NCBI RefSeq assembly: GCF_026151205.1
Contig: NC_087083.1
Location: 5,932,460 to 5,996,459 of the forward strand
Source: Bolinopsis microptera
Taxonomy: Eukaryota; Ctenophora; Tentaculata; Lobata; Bolinopsidae
Direction: 5' to 3'
DNA length: 64,000 bases
Part shown: positions 10,269-21,085 of the stretch, piece by piece
Layout of the letters: each line of letters begins with the position of its first letter
How positions within the stretch are numbered: the first letter of the stretch is position 1
Notes under the pieces: model-generated
What the model saw: the letters and a program-made list of their open reading frames with translations, nothing else
Told to the model about the DNA's origin: nothing
Database searches by the model: none
Position numbers and translations under genes: made by a program

Positions 10269-11054
10269 TAATAAGTTTTCCTGAAAACCACATAATATTA
10301 AACGCAGGTGCAGCGAAGAAGGAAAATGTTAGAACTAATTGTTGTTTTAACTGTTTAAATTTTGTTTTTTTAAATGATTCCTGAAGTGGAGCTATGAGCA
10401 CTGTGACGCTGATTTAAATCGATAGGTAATTTTTGGGCCCCCATCCCCTCCACCAATGGCAATAAGTTAGGAAACTTTAAAGACCCATACCTTTTGGAAG
10501 ACAGTTTAAATAAATTATAACTCATTACATTTTCAGTTAAATTTTAGCTTTTGTAGTGCGCTTCCTGCTATCGATATTTACAATTTTTTTGTTTATGTTA
10601 ACTTTTTGGAGTGCTGCTAGGTATGAACATGCTAGGAAGTACCAACTTAAGTCAACAATGATATCGATTAATATTTGTTTAACGTTTGATACAGTCCTGA
10701 ATTGTTGTGTTGTACCACTTACCATGCAGTGGCGAGCATTTCGTTGTTTTTTACCTTTGTATGAATTTTGCGTATATTCGTACATTTAATTAATTGATGT
10801 TTAATTTTATTAATTAGACGAAAACCAGACGATGATCCGATTTCATACTTATATAGTTTTGATTTTGATTTCGCTTCCATATTTTTCCTACTGTGGCAAA
10901 CACTTTTATGTTCTACTCTATTGAAATTGTGGTGTTATAATTGCAATTTAATTAACAATGGTAATTCATATTCAGGAGGTTCTGAAATTTCATGGAAACA
11001 TTTGATTTTTATATATATTATACCATTTTTGTATAAACCAAATTTTACAGGGAA
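10269..11054. other. 5' region or intron of LU paralogue 2
   Basis: AT-rich sequence with no recognisable gene. The last bases (TTTTACAG, ending just before GGAAATGG) form a good splice acceptor. Confidence 0.4.
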
Positions 11055-11909
11055 ATGGTCAGATCGCTGTTACTACTAGCCAGTTTAGTGGCACTGAGCT
11101 ATGCGTTAACCTGTAAATCATGCACCAGTTCAATCGTGAAAATAGAAGGTCACCCGATTGGTAGCCGTTCAGAAGAGGACCTTCAGTGTGTCACGAAAAC
11201 ATGCGAATCTGACGAAGATATCTGCGCATACGGATACGCTACTGTCGGCTACAAAACTGCTTTATCTCTGACTGAAGAAGAGGAGGATGCACCAGAGGTT
11301 GATATGGAAATAGTAATTGACTGGATGAAAGATTGTGGAAAGTCTGCCGAAGTCAAGTGTGAGAACCTAAAGGATATGATGAAATTGGAACTAGGTGCAG
11401 ATAGCAAAGTATCCGTGTCAAAATGCGACATGAAGACCTGCACCACCGATAACTGTAATGATAAAACGGTTGCAGAAATAAACCCAGACCCCATTGAAGA
11501 AATTTCCTGCTACACCTGCAAAAAGAGCACTGTTGATGGAAAAGCAAACCCCGATACAGAGGATCCAGACCAGCCAGAATGCTCGGAAAGTCACAAGGAA
11601 AAGTGTCCTTTTGGAACAGAGTTCTGTTTGTCAGGTAACATGGTGGCGACCATGGGAGGACAAGAAATGGAATTGGAGTATATCAAAGAATGCGGCAGTG
11701 GTCCGATGAGGAGTTGTGAAGCATACGAGGAAACACTGAAAGATTATCTTGGAGCAGATTCCGTGAAAATTGCATCTTGTAACATCAATGCATGTGAAGG
11801 AAATCTATGCAACACCATGACTGCTGCTGAGGTCAAAGCTTACAGCAGTGGAACAACTCATGTTTTGAGCTGCTTCTTGGCTTCCTTACTCGTCTACCTC
11901 TGGGTTTAG
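11055..11909 (+). CDS. Secreted two-domain Ly6/uPAR (LU) protein, GPI-anchored, paralogue 2
   Basis: The 284-residue single-exon protein has the architecture of the paralogue at 6520: signal peptide (MVRSLLLLASLVALSYA), two ten-cysteine LU domains each ending in Cys-Asn, a serine/glycine GPI site and a hydrophobic end (LASLLVYLWV). An acidic run (EEEEDAPEVD) replaces the milder acidic loop of paralogue 1. The linker between domains (INPDP, then ISCYTCKKSTV) is nearly identical to paralogue 1. The start is fixed by the conserved signal peptide and by the TTTTACAG acceptor-like site ending four bases upstream. Its 3' flank resembles that of paralogue 3, indicating a segmental duplication that included downstream DNA. 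The ligand is unknown. Confidence 0.9.
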   Translation: MVRSLLLLASLVALSYALTCKSCTSSIVKIEGHPIGSRSEEDLQCVTKTCESDEDICAYGYATVGYKTALSLTEEEEDAPEVDMEIVIDWMKDCGKSAEVKCENLKDMMKLELGADSKVSVSKCDMKTCTTDNCNDKTVAEINPDPIEEISCYTCKKSTVDGKANPDTEDPDQPECSESHKEKCPFGTEFCLSGNMVATMGGQEMELEYIKECGSGPMRSCEAYEETLKDYLGADSVKIASCNINACEGNLCNTMTAAEVKAYSSGTTHVLSCFLASLLVYLWV

Positions 11910-11979
11910 GGGTCAATTGAGCATACTGAACCGTTTTTACGTGGTAGATACTTAAGATTCTACCATCTTCACATAGCAG

Positions 11980-11985
11980 AATAAA
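11980..11985 (+). terminator. Poly(A) signal AATAAA of LU paralogue 2
   Basis: AATAAA lies ~70 bp after the stop codon in a T-rich context. The corresponding site of paralogue 3 (~19422) reads AATAAC. Confidence 0.6.
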
Positions 11986-12412
11986 GTTTTATATTTCTTC
12001 CGAAACTAAATCATTAACAAAGAAATATGGTTATTGCTTTTTGAATTTAACCTAGCCAAATAAAGCTGCTTTGCAATCTTTTAGAATTTCCGAAAATCTT
12101 ATTTTTTCTAATGTTGAAAGGTAGATACACCATGTTCACAATGTTTTAGGTTACGATAAATTCATAACTAGTGTATGATTTATATATAAGACAAAATATA
12201 ATTAAGTCTAGATTACTAGATTAAGTTACATTATATCTATATTTATTTGTGTATTTGTTAAAGGAAATAATCATGCCAAGCAATTTATTCGCAGACCATG
12301 CATTTAACGCTTTTTATTTGTAACCGAATTTATAGTCAAAAGCTGAAATGTCTTAAATTAAGTGATCAAACACAAAATTATGGAATTATAAAAAGTTAGC
12401 ATAAAAAAGTAT

Positions 12413-12565
12413 TACAGTAAAACCCTGATTTACCTCGCCCCGATTCACTGCAAACCCTGTAATGTAAATGGTATAAATAAAAACGTCGATTTACCGCGGT
12501 AATTTTTTAATCTATTGCGTCAAACTCCGCGGTAAAACTAAATCGGGGTTTACATTTTACTAGTA
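12413..12565. mobile_element. Pogo/Tigger-like MITE
   Basis: The left end TACAGTAAAACCCTGATTTA and the right end (AAATCGGGGTTTACATTTTA then CTAGTA) are imperfect inverted repeats of the CAGTARAACC type. Internal CCGCGG motifs are shared with copies at 8012 and ~19755. It lies at corresponding places downstream of paralogues 2 and 3, so it may have been duplicated with the genes. Confidence 0.5.
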
Positions 12566-12859
12566 GTTTAATGCAACCTAGTGAGTCATATTTTTTCCTG
12601 ATCCATGACTCTGCATGTGCCGAGGGCACAAAAAAGTTAAGGACAAGGATAAGCGAACGAGGTTTTTTTGTATATAGTAGCTTCATGTGTCCATGTACGT
12701 TTCCCACCAGTCACTAATTGATAACACATTATTTCGAGTGTTTAAATTAGTTGTCGATGTTTCGGCATACATCAGGACAACGTCTTATCATGGAAGCATT
12801 TTAACAAGATCTAGTTTACAGAAAACAAAATGCAATAAACATATTCTGGCATTTTAATT

Positions 12860-12919
12860 AGAATATACAACAAAGGCCTGGGCTATATTTATATAGCCCA
12901 GGCCTTTGTTGTATATTCT
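12860..12919. repeat. Perfect 60-bp palindrome
   Basis: Two 29-bp perfect arms are separated by two bases (centre 12889-12890), with GGCCTGGGC in the arms. A single strand would form a very stable hairpin. Confidence 0.95.
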
Positions 12920-13211
12920 CGCCATTTTTTAATAAATTTTTAAAAAACAATAAAGCTAATAACACAACAAATATCTAAACGTACCCTCGTATAACTTTAA
13001 TTTTATTGATCCCAAACTATTACATATTAGTTCTGAAAATGGAAATTAAATGATGCTCCTCCCTATCTAATTGCATCGCCGGACATCTCTTAACAAGATC
13101 GACTTTAAAATTCGTCCGGGTGTTCATTATGATTAAAACAATGCTGCGATAAAGCTGAGTATAAGACTTATCAGCATCGATTTTAAATTTACTCTTGTGT
13201 CCATTAAATCG
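12920..13211. other. Unassigned non-coding sequence
   Basis: There are two short related blocks (aacaagatcgactttaaaatt-like). No gene is recognised. Confidence 0.4.
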
Positions 13212-13295
13212 TTACCTGGGGTCCTCAGGCTATCATGTTCATAAACATAGAGATTAGAATTTAGGCGGAATGACAGGCTGAGCGCGGCCCAGTAA
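13212..13295 (+). mobile_element. 84-bp hAT-like MITE, target duplication TTAAATCG
   Basis: TTACCTGGGG...GCCCAGTAA is flanked by TTAAATCG at 13204-13211 and 13296-13303. It belongs to the family of 1980-2066. Confidence 0.85.
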
Positions 13296-13698
13296 TTAAA
13301 TCGTTGCCTCACTTCTGCACTTCAGTGGTCCTCTGGCCAAAATATATACTCTCTTCTAGATTACTATACCTGTACAAACACTACACTGAGTAAAATATAT
13401 GACATTTTCGTCTGTACAATTCAAGCTCATGTCCAGAATAACTTCTTTTCCATTGACAACTACTTCCATCCCGCTCTCGAACAATCCAGTACATTTTGTG
13501 TTTTGTGTGTCCAAAATCTTAGTCTTACAGTAATCTCGGCTGATATGGACCAATTTCCTAGTCTATAGAGTGGTCCTTGTCGAGTGTACTAACCTCACTG
13601 GAGGATTTCTTTTGCTGACTATCTGGTCTTCAGTGCATTTAATAATAATGTTATATTTAATATGTTAAACTTAATTGTTAATGCACCTTGAACAAAGG

Positions 13699-13765
13699 TT
13701 ACCTGGGGACCCCAGGCTTTTATGTTCATAAACGGCGGAATGACAGGCTGAGCGTGGCCCAGTAA
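13699..13765 (+). mobile_element. hAT-like MITE copy with internal deletion
   Basis: It has the same termini (TTACCTGGGG...CCCAGTAA) but is shorter because the part between ATAAAC and GGCGGAATGACAGG is missing. The flanks show no clear duplication. Confidence 0.75.
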
Positions 13766-13979
13766 GTAAAAGTTACGTTAGGTATGTATCTGATATCTAG
13801 TTCTAGTTAATGGATGTAGTATAATTATGTAATTTAATTTGTTCATAAACCATTTAACGCTTTTTATTTGTCACTATGGTCAAAAGCTGAAATGTACAAA
13901 AAGTGTTTGAACACAAAATTATGGAAGAATAAAACATTTTTTAAATACGGCAGAACGGTTTTAAACTTGACGGTGACCT

Positions 13980-14574
13980 CTCGACTAGATCGTGCGTGCT
14001 AAATCACTCTACAGTCGATCTTCGAGATTATTCTAAAAGGGCCCCCGGCCGACAGTTGAAACCAACTTGATTATCAGAATTGATTATTCCATATTCTATC
14101 CGATCCCAGTTGAATATTTTATGACTGTCGAGCGTGCTAAATCACTTTACAGTCGATTTAGGTATATCATTATCAAGGTACCACTACGACAGTAATTGAA
14201 ACCAACGAGATTATCAGAATTGATTATTCCATATTCTATCCGATCACGTGATATGACCATATAGTTATACTATAATAGTATAATATAATGAAGTTGGTCA
14301 AATTTCTCGTTAGGGGCTACTGCTAGGGTCAGCAGTTTAGCCTAGCAGTTACACTAAATCACTTTTACAGTTTACAGTCGAAAATTCGAGATTTTTCTAA
14401 AATGGCCCCCGACATGCGACAATTTTGATACATGTTACGTATCACAAATATCAGAGTGGCATGCAACGTATGTCAACGACAATTGAGACCAAGTTTAATC
14501 GATGTATTTTCGGGTTAAAATGCTCCCCTGGCGAGATGTTGGCGAAAAACTGTCTCGATCACGTGATATGACCA
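13980..14574. mobile_element. Repeat copies of the 21141-21518 hAT-like family (left of array)
   Basis: Blocks such as GTGCTAAATCACTCTACAGT, GGGCCCCCGRC, GATCACGTGATATGACC and AATTTCTCGTTAGGG occur here twice, at ~13990-14345 and ~14345-14574. They occur again in inverse orientation inside 21141-21518. The second copy is split by the Helitron-like array and resumes at 16489. Confidence 0.65.
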
Positions 14575-16488
14575 TCTCTACTATAATTCAAAGAATTATT
14601 TCTGTCTGTCTGTACGACCGCCCACGTGCAAATCAGACGAGAAATAGGAAGTTGCGTTGTTACCATGGTACCGAGGATTGTTACACGCACGTGTACGTGC
14701 AATGATTGTTTAAACGTCATTTTGATAGGTTTTGTTGATATTACGCTGTGTTTAGTACGAGCAACATTTTATTTGGCTGTATCTTCGGTGGGGATGAATA
14801 CTTTTTGACACGATTAAAACTGACTTCCAAAGAAATAGAAAACTACTAGATTCATCCCTGTTACCACGGGCTTTCTAGTCTTACTAATACTTATAATTCA
14901 GAGAATTATTTTTGTATGATGTCTGTACGACCGCCCACGTGCAAAATAGGTAAAAAGAAAAAGGTTGCTTAGTAACCATGGTAACGAAGGTTGTTACATG
15001 CACGTGCACGTGCAAAGATTGTTAAAACGACATATTTATCGGTTTTGTTGATATTACGTTAAGTGTTTAGTGAGAGCAACATTTTAATCGGCTGTATCTT
15101 CGGTTGTGTAGGATATTTTTTGACGTGATTGAAACTTATTAACAAAAAATGCTATTAGCTTCCTCCCTGTGACCACGGGTTTTCTAGTCTCTACTATAAT
15201 TCAAAGAATTGTTTTTGTCTGTCTGTACTTCTGTACGACCGCCCACGTGCAAATTAGATGAAAAATAGGAATTTAGGTAACAACCAAAAGGTTCCATAGC
15301 AATGGTGTTTTAATGCACACATGCACGTGCAAAGATTGCTTTAACGTCATTTTGATCGGTTTTGTGGTAATAACGTTGTGTTTAAAGTGTTTTATATCTA
15401 AATCGGCTGTATCTTCGGTTGAGATGGATATTTTTTAATGCGATTAAAACTTTCTTTCGAAGAATACTACTAGCTTTGTCCCTGTTACCACGGGCTTCCT
15501 AGTCTATATTATAATTCAGAGAATTATTTATGTCTGTACGACCGCCCACGTGCAAATTAGGTAAACAAAGCAAAAGCTTGCAAAGTAACCATGGTAACGA
15601 TGGTTGTTAAACGCACGTGCACGTGCAAAGATTTGCGACCGACATTTTTATCGGGTTTGTGGTAATTATGTTGTGTTCAGTGCGAGCTACATTTAAATCG
15701 GCTGTATCTTCGGTTGTGTACTTGTGTAGGATATTTTTTGACGCGATTAAAACTTACTAACAAAAAATACTATAAGCTTCCTCCCTGTGACCACGGGTTT
15801 TCTAGTCTCTACTATAATTCAGAGAATTATTTATGTCTGTACACTGTACGACATAAACAATAATAATTCAGAGAATTATTTTGTACGTACACTGTACACT
15901 GTACGACCGCCCACGTGCAAATCAGACGAGAAATAGGAAGTTGCGTAGTTACCATGGTCCGGTAACAAGGATTGTTACACGCACGTGCACGTGCAATGAT
16001 TGTTTTAACGTCATTTTTATCGGTTTTGTTGATATTACGATGTGTTTAGTACAAACAATATTTAATTGGCTGTATCTTCGGTTGTGTCGGATATTTTTTT
16101 ACGCGATTTAAAATTAAACTTACTTACAAAAAATACTATTAGCTTCCTCCCTGTGACCACGGGTTTTCTAGTCTTACTTATAATTCAGAGAATTATTTTT
16201 GTTTGTACACTGTACACTGTACGACCGCCCACGTGCAAATAATGTAAAAAGCAAAAGGTTGCAAAGTAGCCATGGCAACGAGGGTTGTTACACGCACGTG
16301 CACGTACAAAGATTTTTTTTAACGGCGTTTTCTATCGGTTTTGTTGATATTATTACGTTGTGTTCAGTGCGAGCTACATTTTAATCGGCTGTATCTTCGG
16401 TGGGGATAAACACTTTTTGACACGATTAAAACTGACTGCCAAAGAATATTATTAGGTTCCTCCGGCCCTGTGACCACGGGTTTTCTAG
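14575..16488 (+). mobile_element. Head-to-tail array of six Helitron-like units
   Basis: Units are 14575-14878, 14879-15187, 15188-15502, 15503-15805, 15806-16171 and 16172-16488. Each begins TC (TCTCTACTATAATTC-like) and ends CTAG. Just before the end is a small hairpin (CCTGTGACCACGGG) followed by a T-run. TC...CTRR ends with a 3' hairpin are the Helitron signature. The array lies between A (14574) and T (16489). Removing it restores the sequence seen uninterrupted in the copy at ~14247-14290, as expected for insertion at an AT dinucleotide. Every unit holds GACCGCCCACGTGC and a GCACGTGCACGTGC-type palindrome. Unit 5 is longer because its 5' ~60 bases are duplicated. There is no Rep/helicase ORF, so the units are non-autonomous. 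Confidence 0.75.
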
Positions 16489-16640
16489 TATACTATAATA
16501 ATATAATGAAGTTGGTCAAATTTCTCGTTAGGGTCAGCAGTTTAGGCTTAGCCTAGCTAGCAGTTAGGGTTTCAAAATATGCTTTTGTTAGAGATTGGGC
16601 CCCAGGTTTAGGGTAATTGGATCAGATTCAAGATTATATA
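16489..16640. mobile_element. Right-hand continuation of the split hAT-like repeat
   Basis: TATACTATAATAATATAATG followed by AAGTTGGTCAAATTTC continues the repeat interrupted at 14574. It includes several GTTAGGG/TTTAGGG motifs and GCTTTTGTTAGAGATTGGG, shared with the inverse of 21141-21518. Confidence 0.65.
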
Positions 16641-17588
16641 GGGCTAAAAGGCGCAAAAAGGGGTGACAACATGACACGTGTATAAATAAAATTCTGAGGA
16701 AAAAAACATTTACTGATTGGCGCAGTTTATTATATATTATAGTATTATATCATATATATTTCCGCCCAAAGCACACTCCCCAAATTGCGCGCATTGCTGT
16801 AACTTCTTTCAAACTTCATGAATCGAGATAAATTATTTTGTAATGTATTCAGAGTTAATATATGCACTCATACAAATCAAAAATCACTTGGAATACTTTT
16901 GAAAGAGAATAACAAGCTCAAAAACGCTACTGACGTATTTCTGCATAAAAAGCTTTTGTCGAGGTGCCTCGAAAATGATCTTAAACGATTTCCCGTTCAA
17001 TTTTAGTCGCTGAACGCCATTTTAGTGCACATTGCACAATCAAGGAAGTTATAAAAATATTTCATACATATCAAATTGGATGTGCTTTTGGCGCGGGCGG
17101 AGATATAATTATAACGTGCGCCTTTTACTGATTTAACTCGCACGTGCGTATGCCACGTGCGTATGCCACGCAGCGCGCGTCTATATTGATGATTCGATCG
17201 AGTACATTTAGCTCATAATCCGTTTTGTTTGATAGTTTGGTTTCGTTGCGCGTGCGATTTAATACATTGTTAACTTTACATTACGGTGTGCTTAAAGCTG
17301 TAGGCTTAATTTTATTTTTGATACACTATTCTTAACCATTGGCAGTAATGTTTTTATTTATTTTGTCCTTTCAAATAACCCTTTTAGTTTTATATATAAA
17401 TTCCCGGTTAGAACTTCGAGGCAATATTTGTTTAATATTAATAATTTGAAATCAGGTCAAAGGCATAGCATAACTTTTATTTTTATAATAGTTGAATACG
17501 TACTTTAAGCTGGTCTGCCGGATTATTTAGAGTGCACGACTGACATATTTGGACTATATTATGTAGTTTACACTAAATTTGCTATTCA
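16641..17588. other. Unassigned, with small CACGTGCGTATGC duplication
   Basis: No gene is recognised. A 12-bp direct repeat (CACGTGCGTATGC) occurs near 17151 and 17164 in a GC-richer patch with GCGCGC motifs. Confidence 0.4.
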
Positions 17589-17596
17589 CGTCTAGG

Positions 17597-18289
17597 CAGA
17601 GGCGGCTCGTGGGAGCTGGCTGGCAGTTTTGTTGGGTGTCCGACCAACTGGGGGAGGGGGGCTTGGGGGCCGCCCCAAGCTCCTCCCCCCTCCTCCCCCC
17701 AAACTGCCGATGTCTATTCACCGATGACTGCATACAATACCATTACCATAGCAGAGAGTTATTTAATTAATTAAATTATTCCAACGTACATTACAGTTAC
17801 ACACAGGCCACAGTGCCTCATGTATGTAATGTGTCACAGGCGACAGCAAATAAATAAAACAAAAACTTATAACGTAACCGTAACCGTAACATGAGTGAAA
17901 CAGGACACACAAGTGTACGATCTCAGCCGCGCAGTATCATAACAGTTCAGATTGTAAGGTGTCCTGGACAACCAATTCAGCAATTCATAGCATATAGTTT
18001 ACCTGTAGTGGATGCGCTTGATGTGCTTTGTACCGTTTACAATTAACTATGTGTTAAAACTGCACGTCTAAGTTGTCCAAACGAGGATTGGACACCCTAC
18101 AACACAAAATTTCACAAAGATCATGCGTGCGCTTACATTCGAACGTTTGAATGAATAGAGAGCTTTATATTGCAGTTAGATATTTCCGAATACCATTACT
18201 AATCACTATTCTTATTTTCAAGCACCAGCCACCAGATAATAATTTTAGGGCGTCCACGGCCGCCTGGACGACCTCAATAGCCGCCTCTG
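17597..18289. mobile_element. 693-bp hAT-type element, target duplication CGTCTAGG
   Basis: Termini CAGAGGCGGCT...AGCCGCCTCTG are perfect 11-bp inverted repeats of hAT type. CGTCTAGG is duplicated exactly at 17589-17596 and 18290-18297. Near the left end a G-run/C-run inverted repeat (GGGGGAGGGGGGCTTGGGG and its complement) could form a cruciform. No transposase is encoded. It ends ~200 bp before the third LU gene, in its probable 5' region. Confidence 0.9.
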
Positions 18290-18487
18290 CGTCTAGGGTG
18301 TGATAATATATTGTAAGATGGGACTTTGGCAGTGTTTTAATTTATTCATGTATTATTTTACGGAATAGCATGCCCGCTAAGCTGACAAAGAGTGGAAACA
18401 CGTGTCATATAACCCGGAGTTTTTTTCTGACAATTTATAAAATTTCGATGCAAAACATTTAGTTTTCATACCATCTTTTACAGGGAA

Positions 18488-19351
18488 ATGGTCAGATCTC
18501 TGTTACTACTAGCTGGTTTGGTGGCACTGAGTTATGGGTTATCATGTCAAATTTGCTCCAATTACACCATAACTAAAAAAACAGGTTCCTCTGATGAATA
18601 TGGGTCTGAATGTGAATTGAAATTATGCAAATCTGGCGAAGATGTCTGCAGCTACGGCTGGGCTACCATCAACTTTAAAGGTCCCTTTCTGACTGAAGCC
18701 ATCGACTTCCTTCCTTTCTCTTTCGTTGGAGATATAGATGAGGTCGATGAAATTGAGAGGGAAATCGTTATAGACTGGATGAAAGGTTGTGGAAAGTCTA
18801 CCGAAGTCGAGTGTGAGTATGTGAAAGATATGATGAAAACGCTCCAAGGTGAGGTTTCATTATCCATGCCTAAATGTGACATGAAGTACTGCATACAGGA
18901 TGACTGCAATGATAAAACGGTTGCACAAATGAAAGAATTTTCCTGCTACACTTGCCATAAGAGCACTTTTGATGGAGAACCCGACCCTGATTATCCTGAT
19001 CAGCCAGAATGTTCGAGGAGCTTCAAGGAGAAATGCGATTCAGGATCAGATGTCTGCGTGGAAGGTAACATGGCGGTGACAATCGGGAATAAAAAACGGA
19101 AGATGGAATATTTCAAAGGTTGTGGCAGCAATATTTTGAGAGATTGTGTAGCATTCGAGGAAGGGATAGGACAATTGTCTGATGAATTCGAGGGAAAGTG
19201 GAAAATGTTTGTTTCTGAAGATAAAACGAAAATTAATTCTTGTAGCATTAATACCTGCGAAGGAAATCTTTGTAACACCACAACAATTCATGTTTTGAGC
19301 TGCTTCTTGGCTTCCCTGCTCATCTACTTCTGGGTTTCCGTTTCGGTTTAG
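18488..19351 (+). CDS. Secreted two-domain Ly6/uPAR (LU) protein, GPI-anchored, paralogue 3
   Basis: The 287-residue single-exon protein has a signal peptide (MVRSLLLLAGLVALSYG) identical to that of paralogue 1 and two LU domains ending in Cys-Asn. The ectodomain has diverged much more. Domain 1 carries a new hydrophobic/acidic insert (LPFSFVGDIDEVDEI), the inter-domain linker is shorter, and domain 2 gains a lysine-rich loop. N-glycosylation sequons occur at N25-Y-T and at the end of domain 2 (N-T-T). The KAYSSGT block before the GPI tail is lost, and the tail ends YFWVSVSV instead of YFWV, so anchoring is less certain. The TTTTACAG acceptor-like site and the first ~60 coding bases are almost identical to the other two genes. 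Confidence 0.88.
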   Translation: MVRSLLLLAGLVALSYGLSCQICSNYTITKKTGSSDEYGSECELKLCKSGEDVCSYGWATINFKGPFLTEAIDFLPFSFVGDIDEVDEIEREIVIDWMKGCGKSTEVECEYVKDMMKTLQGEVSLSMPKCDMKYCIQDDCNDKTVAQMKEFSCYTCHKSTFDGEPDPDYPDQPECSRSFKEKCDSGSDVCVEGNMAVTIGNKKRKMEYFKGCGSNILRDCVAFEEGIGQLSDEFEGKWKMFVSEDKTKINSCSINTCEGNLCNTTTIHVLSCFLASLLIYFWVSVSV

Positions 19352-20065
19352 AAACTCTGTACAATGTACGCGGTAGATTATATTTAAAATTCGACCATCT
19401 TCATTCTACATACAACAGAATAACTTGCATATCACAAGAGTGACCGTGCCTTTTAATATTACTTTAATGAATCAGTTAGATTCGTCCAAAACTGAACCCT
19501 CACATAAATGGCAATTTTAACCTAGCCGATCAAAGCTGCCTTGCGGTTTTTTATACTTTCCGAAAAGGATCTTGTTTAAAAGAATACTAGAAGGTAGATT
19601 CATAACGTTCACGATTTTGAAGTTTATGATAAATTTTTCATTGTAAGTTTATAAAGGAAAAAATATAATTAATAGTCTAGATTTAATTTTTGATTTTTTC
19701 ATAGATTATTTAATGCCTTTTATTTGTAACCGAATTTTTAAAAAGTAATACATAAAAACCTCAATTTACCTCGTCCTAGCCTGCGATTTACCGTAAACGG
19801 AAACCCCAATGCAATGGTCAATGGTGATATGCCGCGGCCATCCTTTTCACCCAGATATATGGTGGATCGATGGGGCCGGGCTGAACAAATATAATGCGAA
19901 CCAAAAAACCCCCATTTACTGCAAATACAAAATAAGAATTACTGCAAATAAGTGATAAGAATTACTGCAAATAAGTGCACAGTACCACAGCTATCTTTGT
20001 CCATATTTGCGATCAATGTCCCCACGATCGATCCCACTTCACATCCAAAGGAGGTTGAGGATCCA
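19352..20065. other. 3' flank of paralogue 3, homologous to that of paralogue 2
   Basis: Blocks AACCTAGCC, AAAGCTGC, TTTCCGAAAA and AAGGTAGATWCA follow in the same order as after 11909, showing a shared duplicated segment. A pogo-like remnant lies at ~19755-19835. Confidence 0.6.
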
Positions 20066-21085
20066 TTAACGGGTGTTACTCGTAAAATATCTGTTCCTGG
20101 ACCGTCGACGAGTCCAACTCGGCGCGCGTCCTGGTAGGTTGTAAACCTACAAGAGGATCCACTGATCCAGCTGCACTACATTTTCCTGCTTCGCATTCAT
20201 TATGCAACTTTTTGATTTTCTCTGCTATTATTATTACAAATTATCAACGTTACTAAACTAATATTATTAGTGTTAATCATTAATGTTATTTCCTCGTAAT
20301 AATAATCACTAATATGCACAACCATATCACGTATGTGCAAACACTACTGCATGATATCGACAAAAAAATAAGTTAAAATTCAGTTGTCAGTGATGCAGAA
20401 AGTTTTAAGAACCGTCAAGATATTTATCATATAATTTATCAGATCCTAGCCTTCATCACTTTATGCTTCAAAATTTTTGATAATTGATAATACATGAATT
20501 AGTACTACTACTTTTAACTTTATGATAAACTTTATTACATTTACACTGCGTACGTGTACATAACAGTGTACTTGTTGTATGTAATTGTAAGTATAATCAA
20601 TAATCTATACATGATACAGATCGCGCGCGAATCAGAAGTAAGATGACTAAACTGAGTTTACAATTTAGTTCAAGTTGCCGGGTAAACAATTATTTACCGG
20701 CCGAGCGTGCTGCGCTAAATAACATATAAACAAATTTGAATCAATGTATTTTTAAACATTTCGTGTTAGGGCTAGGATTATGGTTAGCAACAAGACTTGC
20801 TCATTTTATAAATCAAAATACTTTTTATTTATGTGAACTTGAATTTTTATCTTTGTATTTTATATTTAATTTGTATTAAACTTTGTCCTTTTTCAATGGA
20901 CTAGCCCGGCGCTATTGTGTACGTACAATTGCTTTGTATCACGTTGCGACCCCCACGGTCGTTTCACTTAGCTTTATCGTTTCACTTTATCGTTTCACTT
21001 TATCGTCCTGACGATACATGGGAGCCGCGCGGCGGGTCATACAACGTATGACAACAGTTAACAGTTGCCACCATACCTTTACACT

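Noticed and set aside
14502-16384. Several 60-76-residue ORFs sharing an Arg-Pro-Arg-Ala-Asn stretch
   Set aside because: Recurring translations of the Helitron-like unit, without a kept frame between units.
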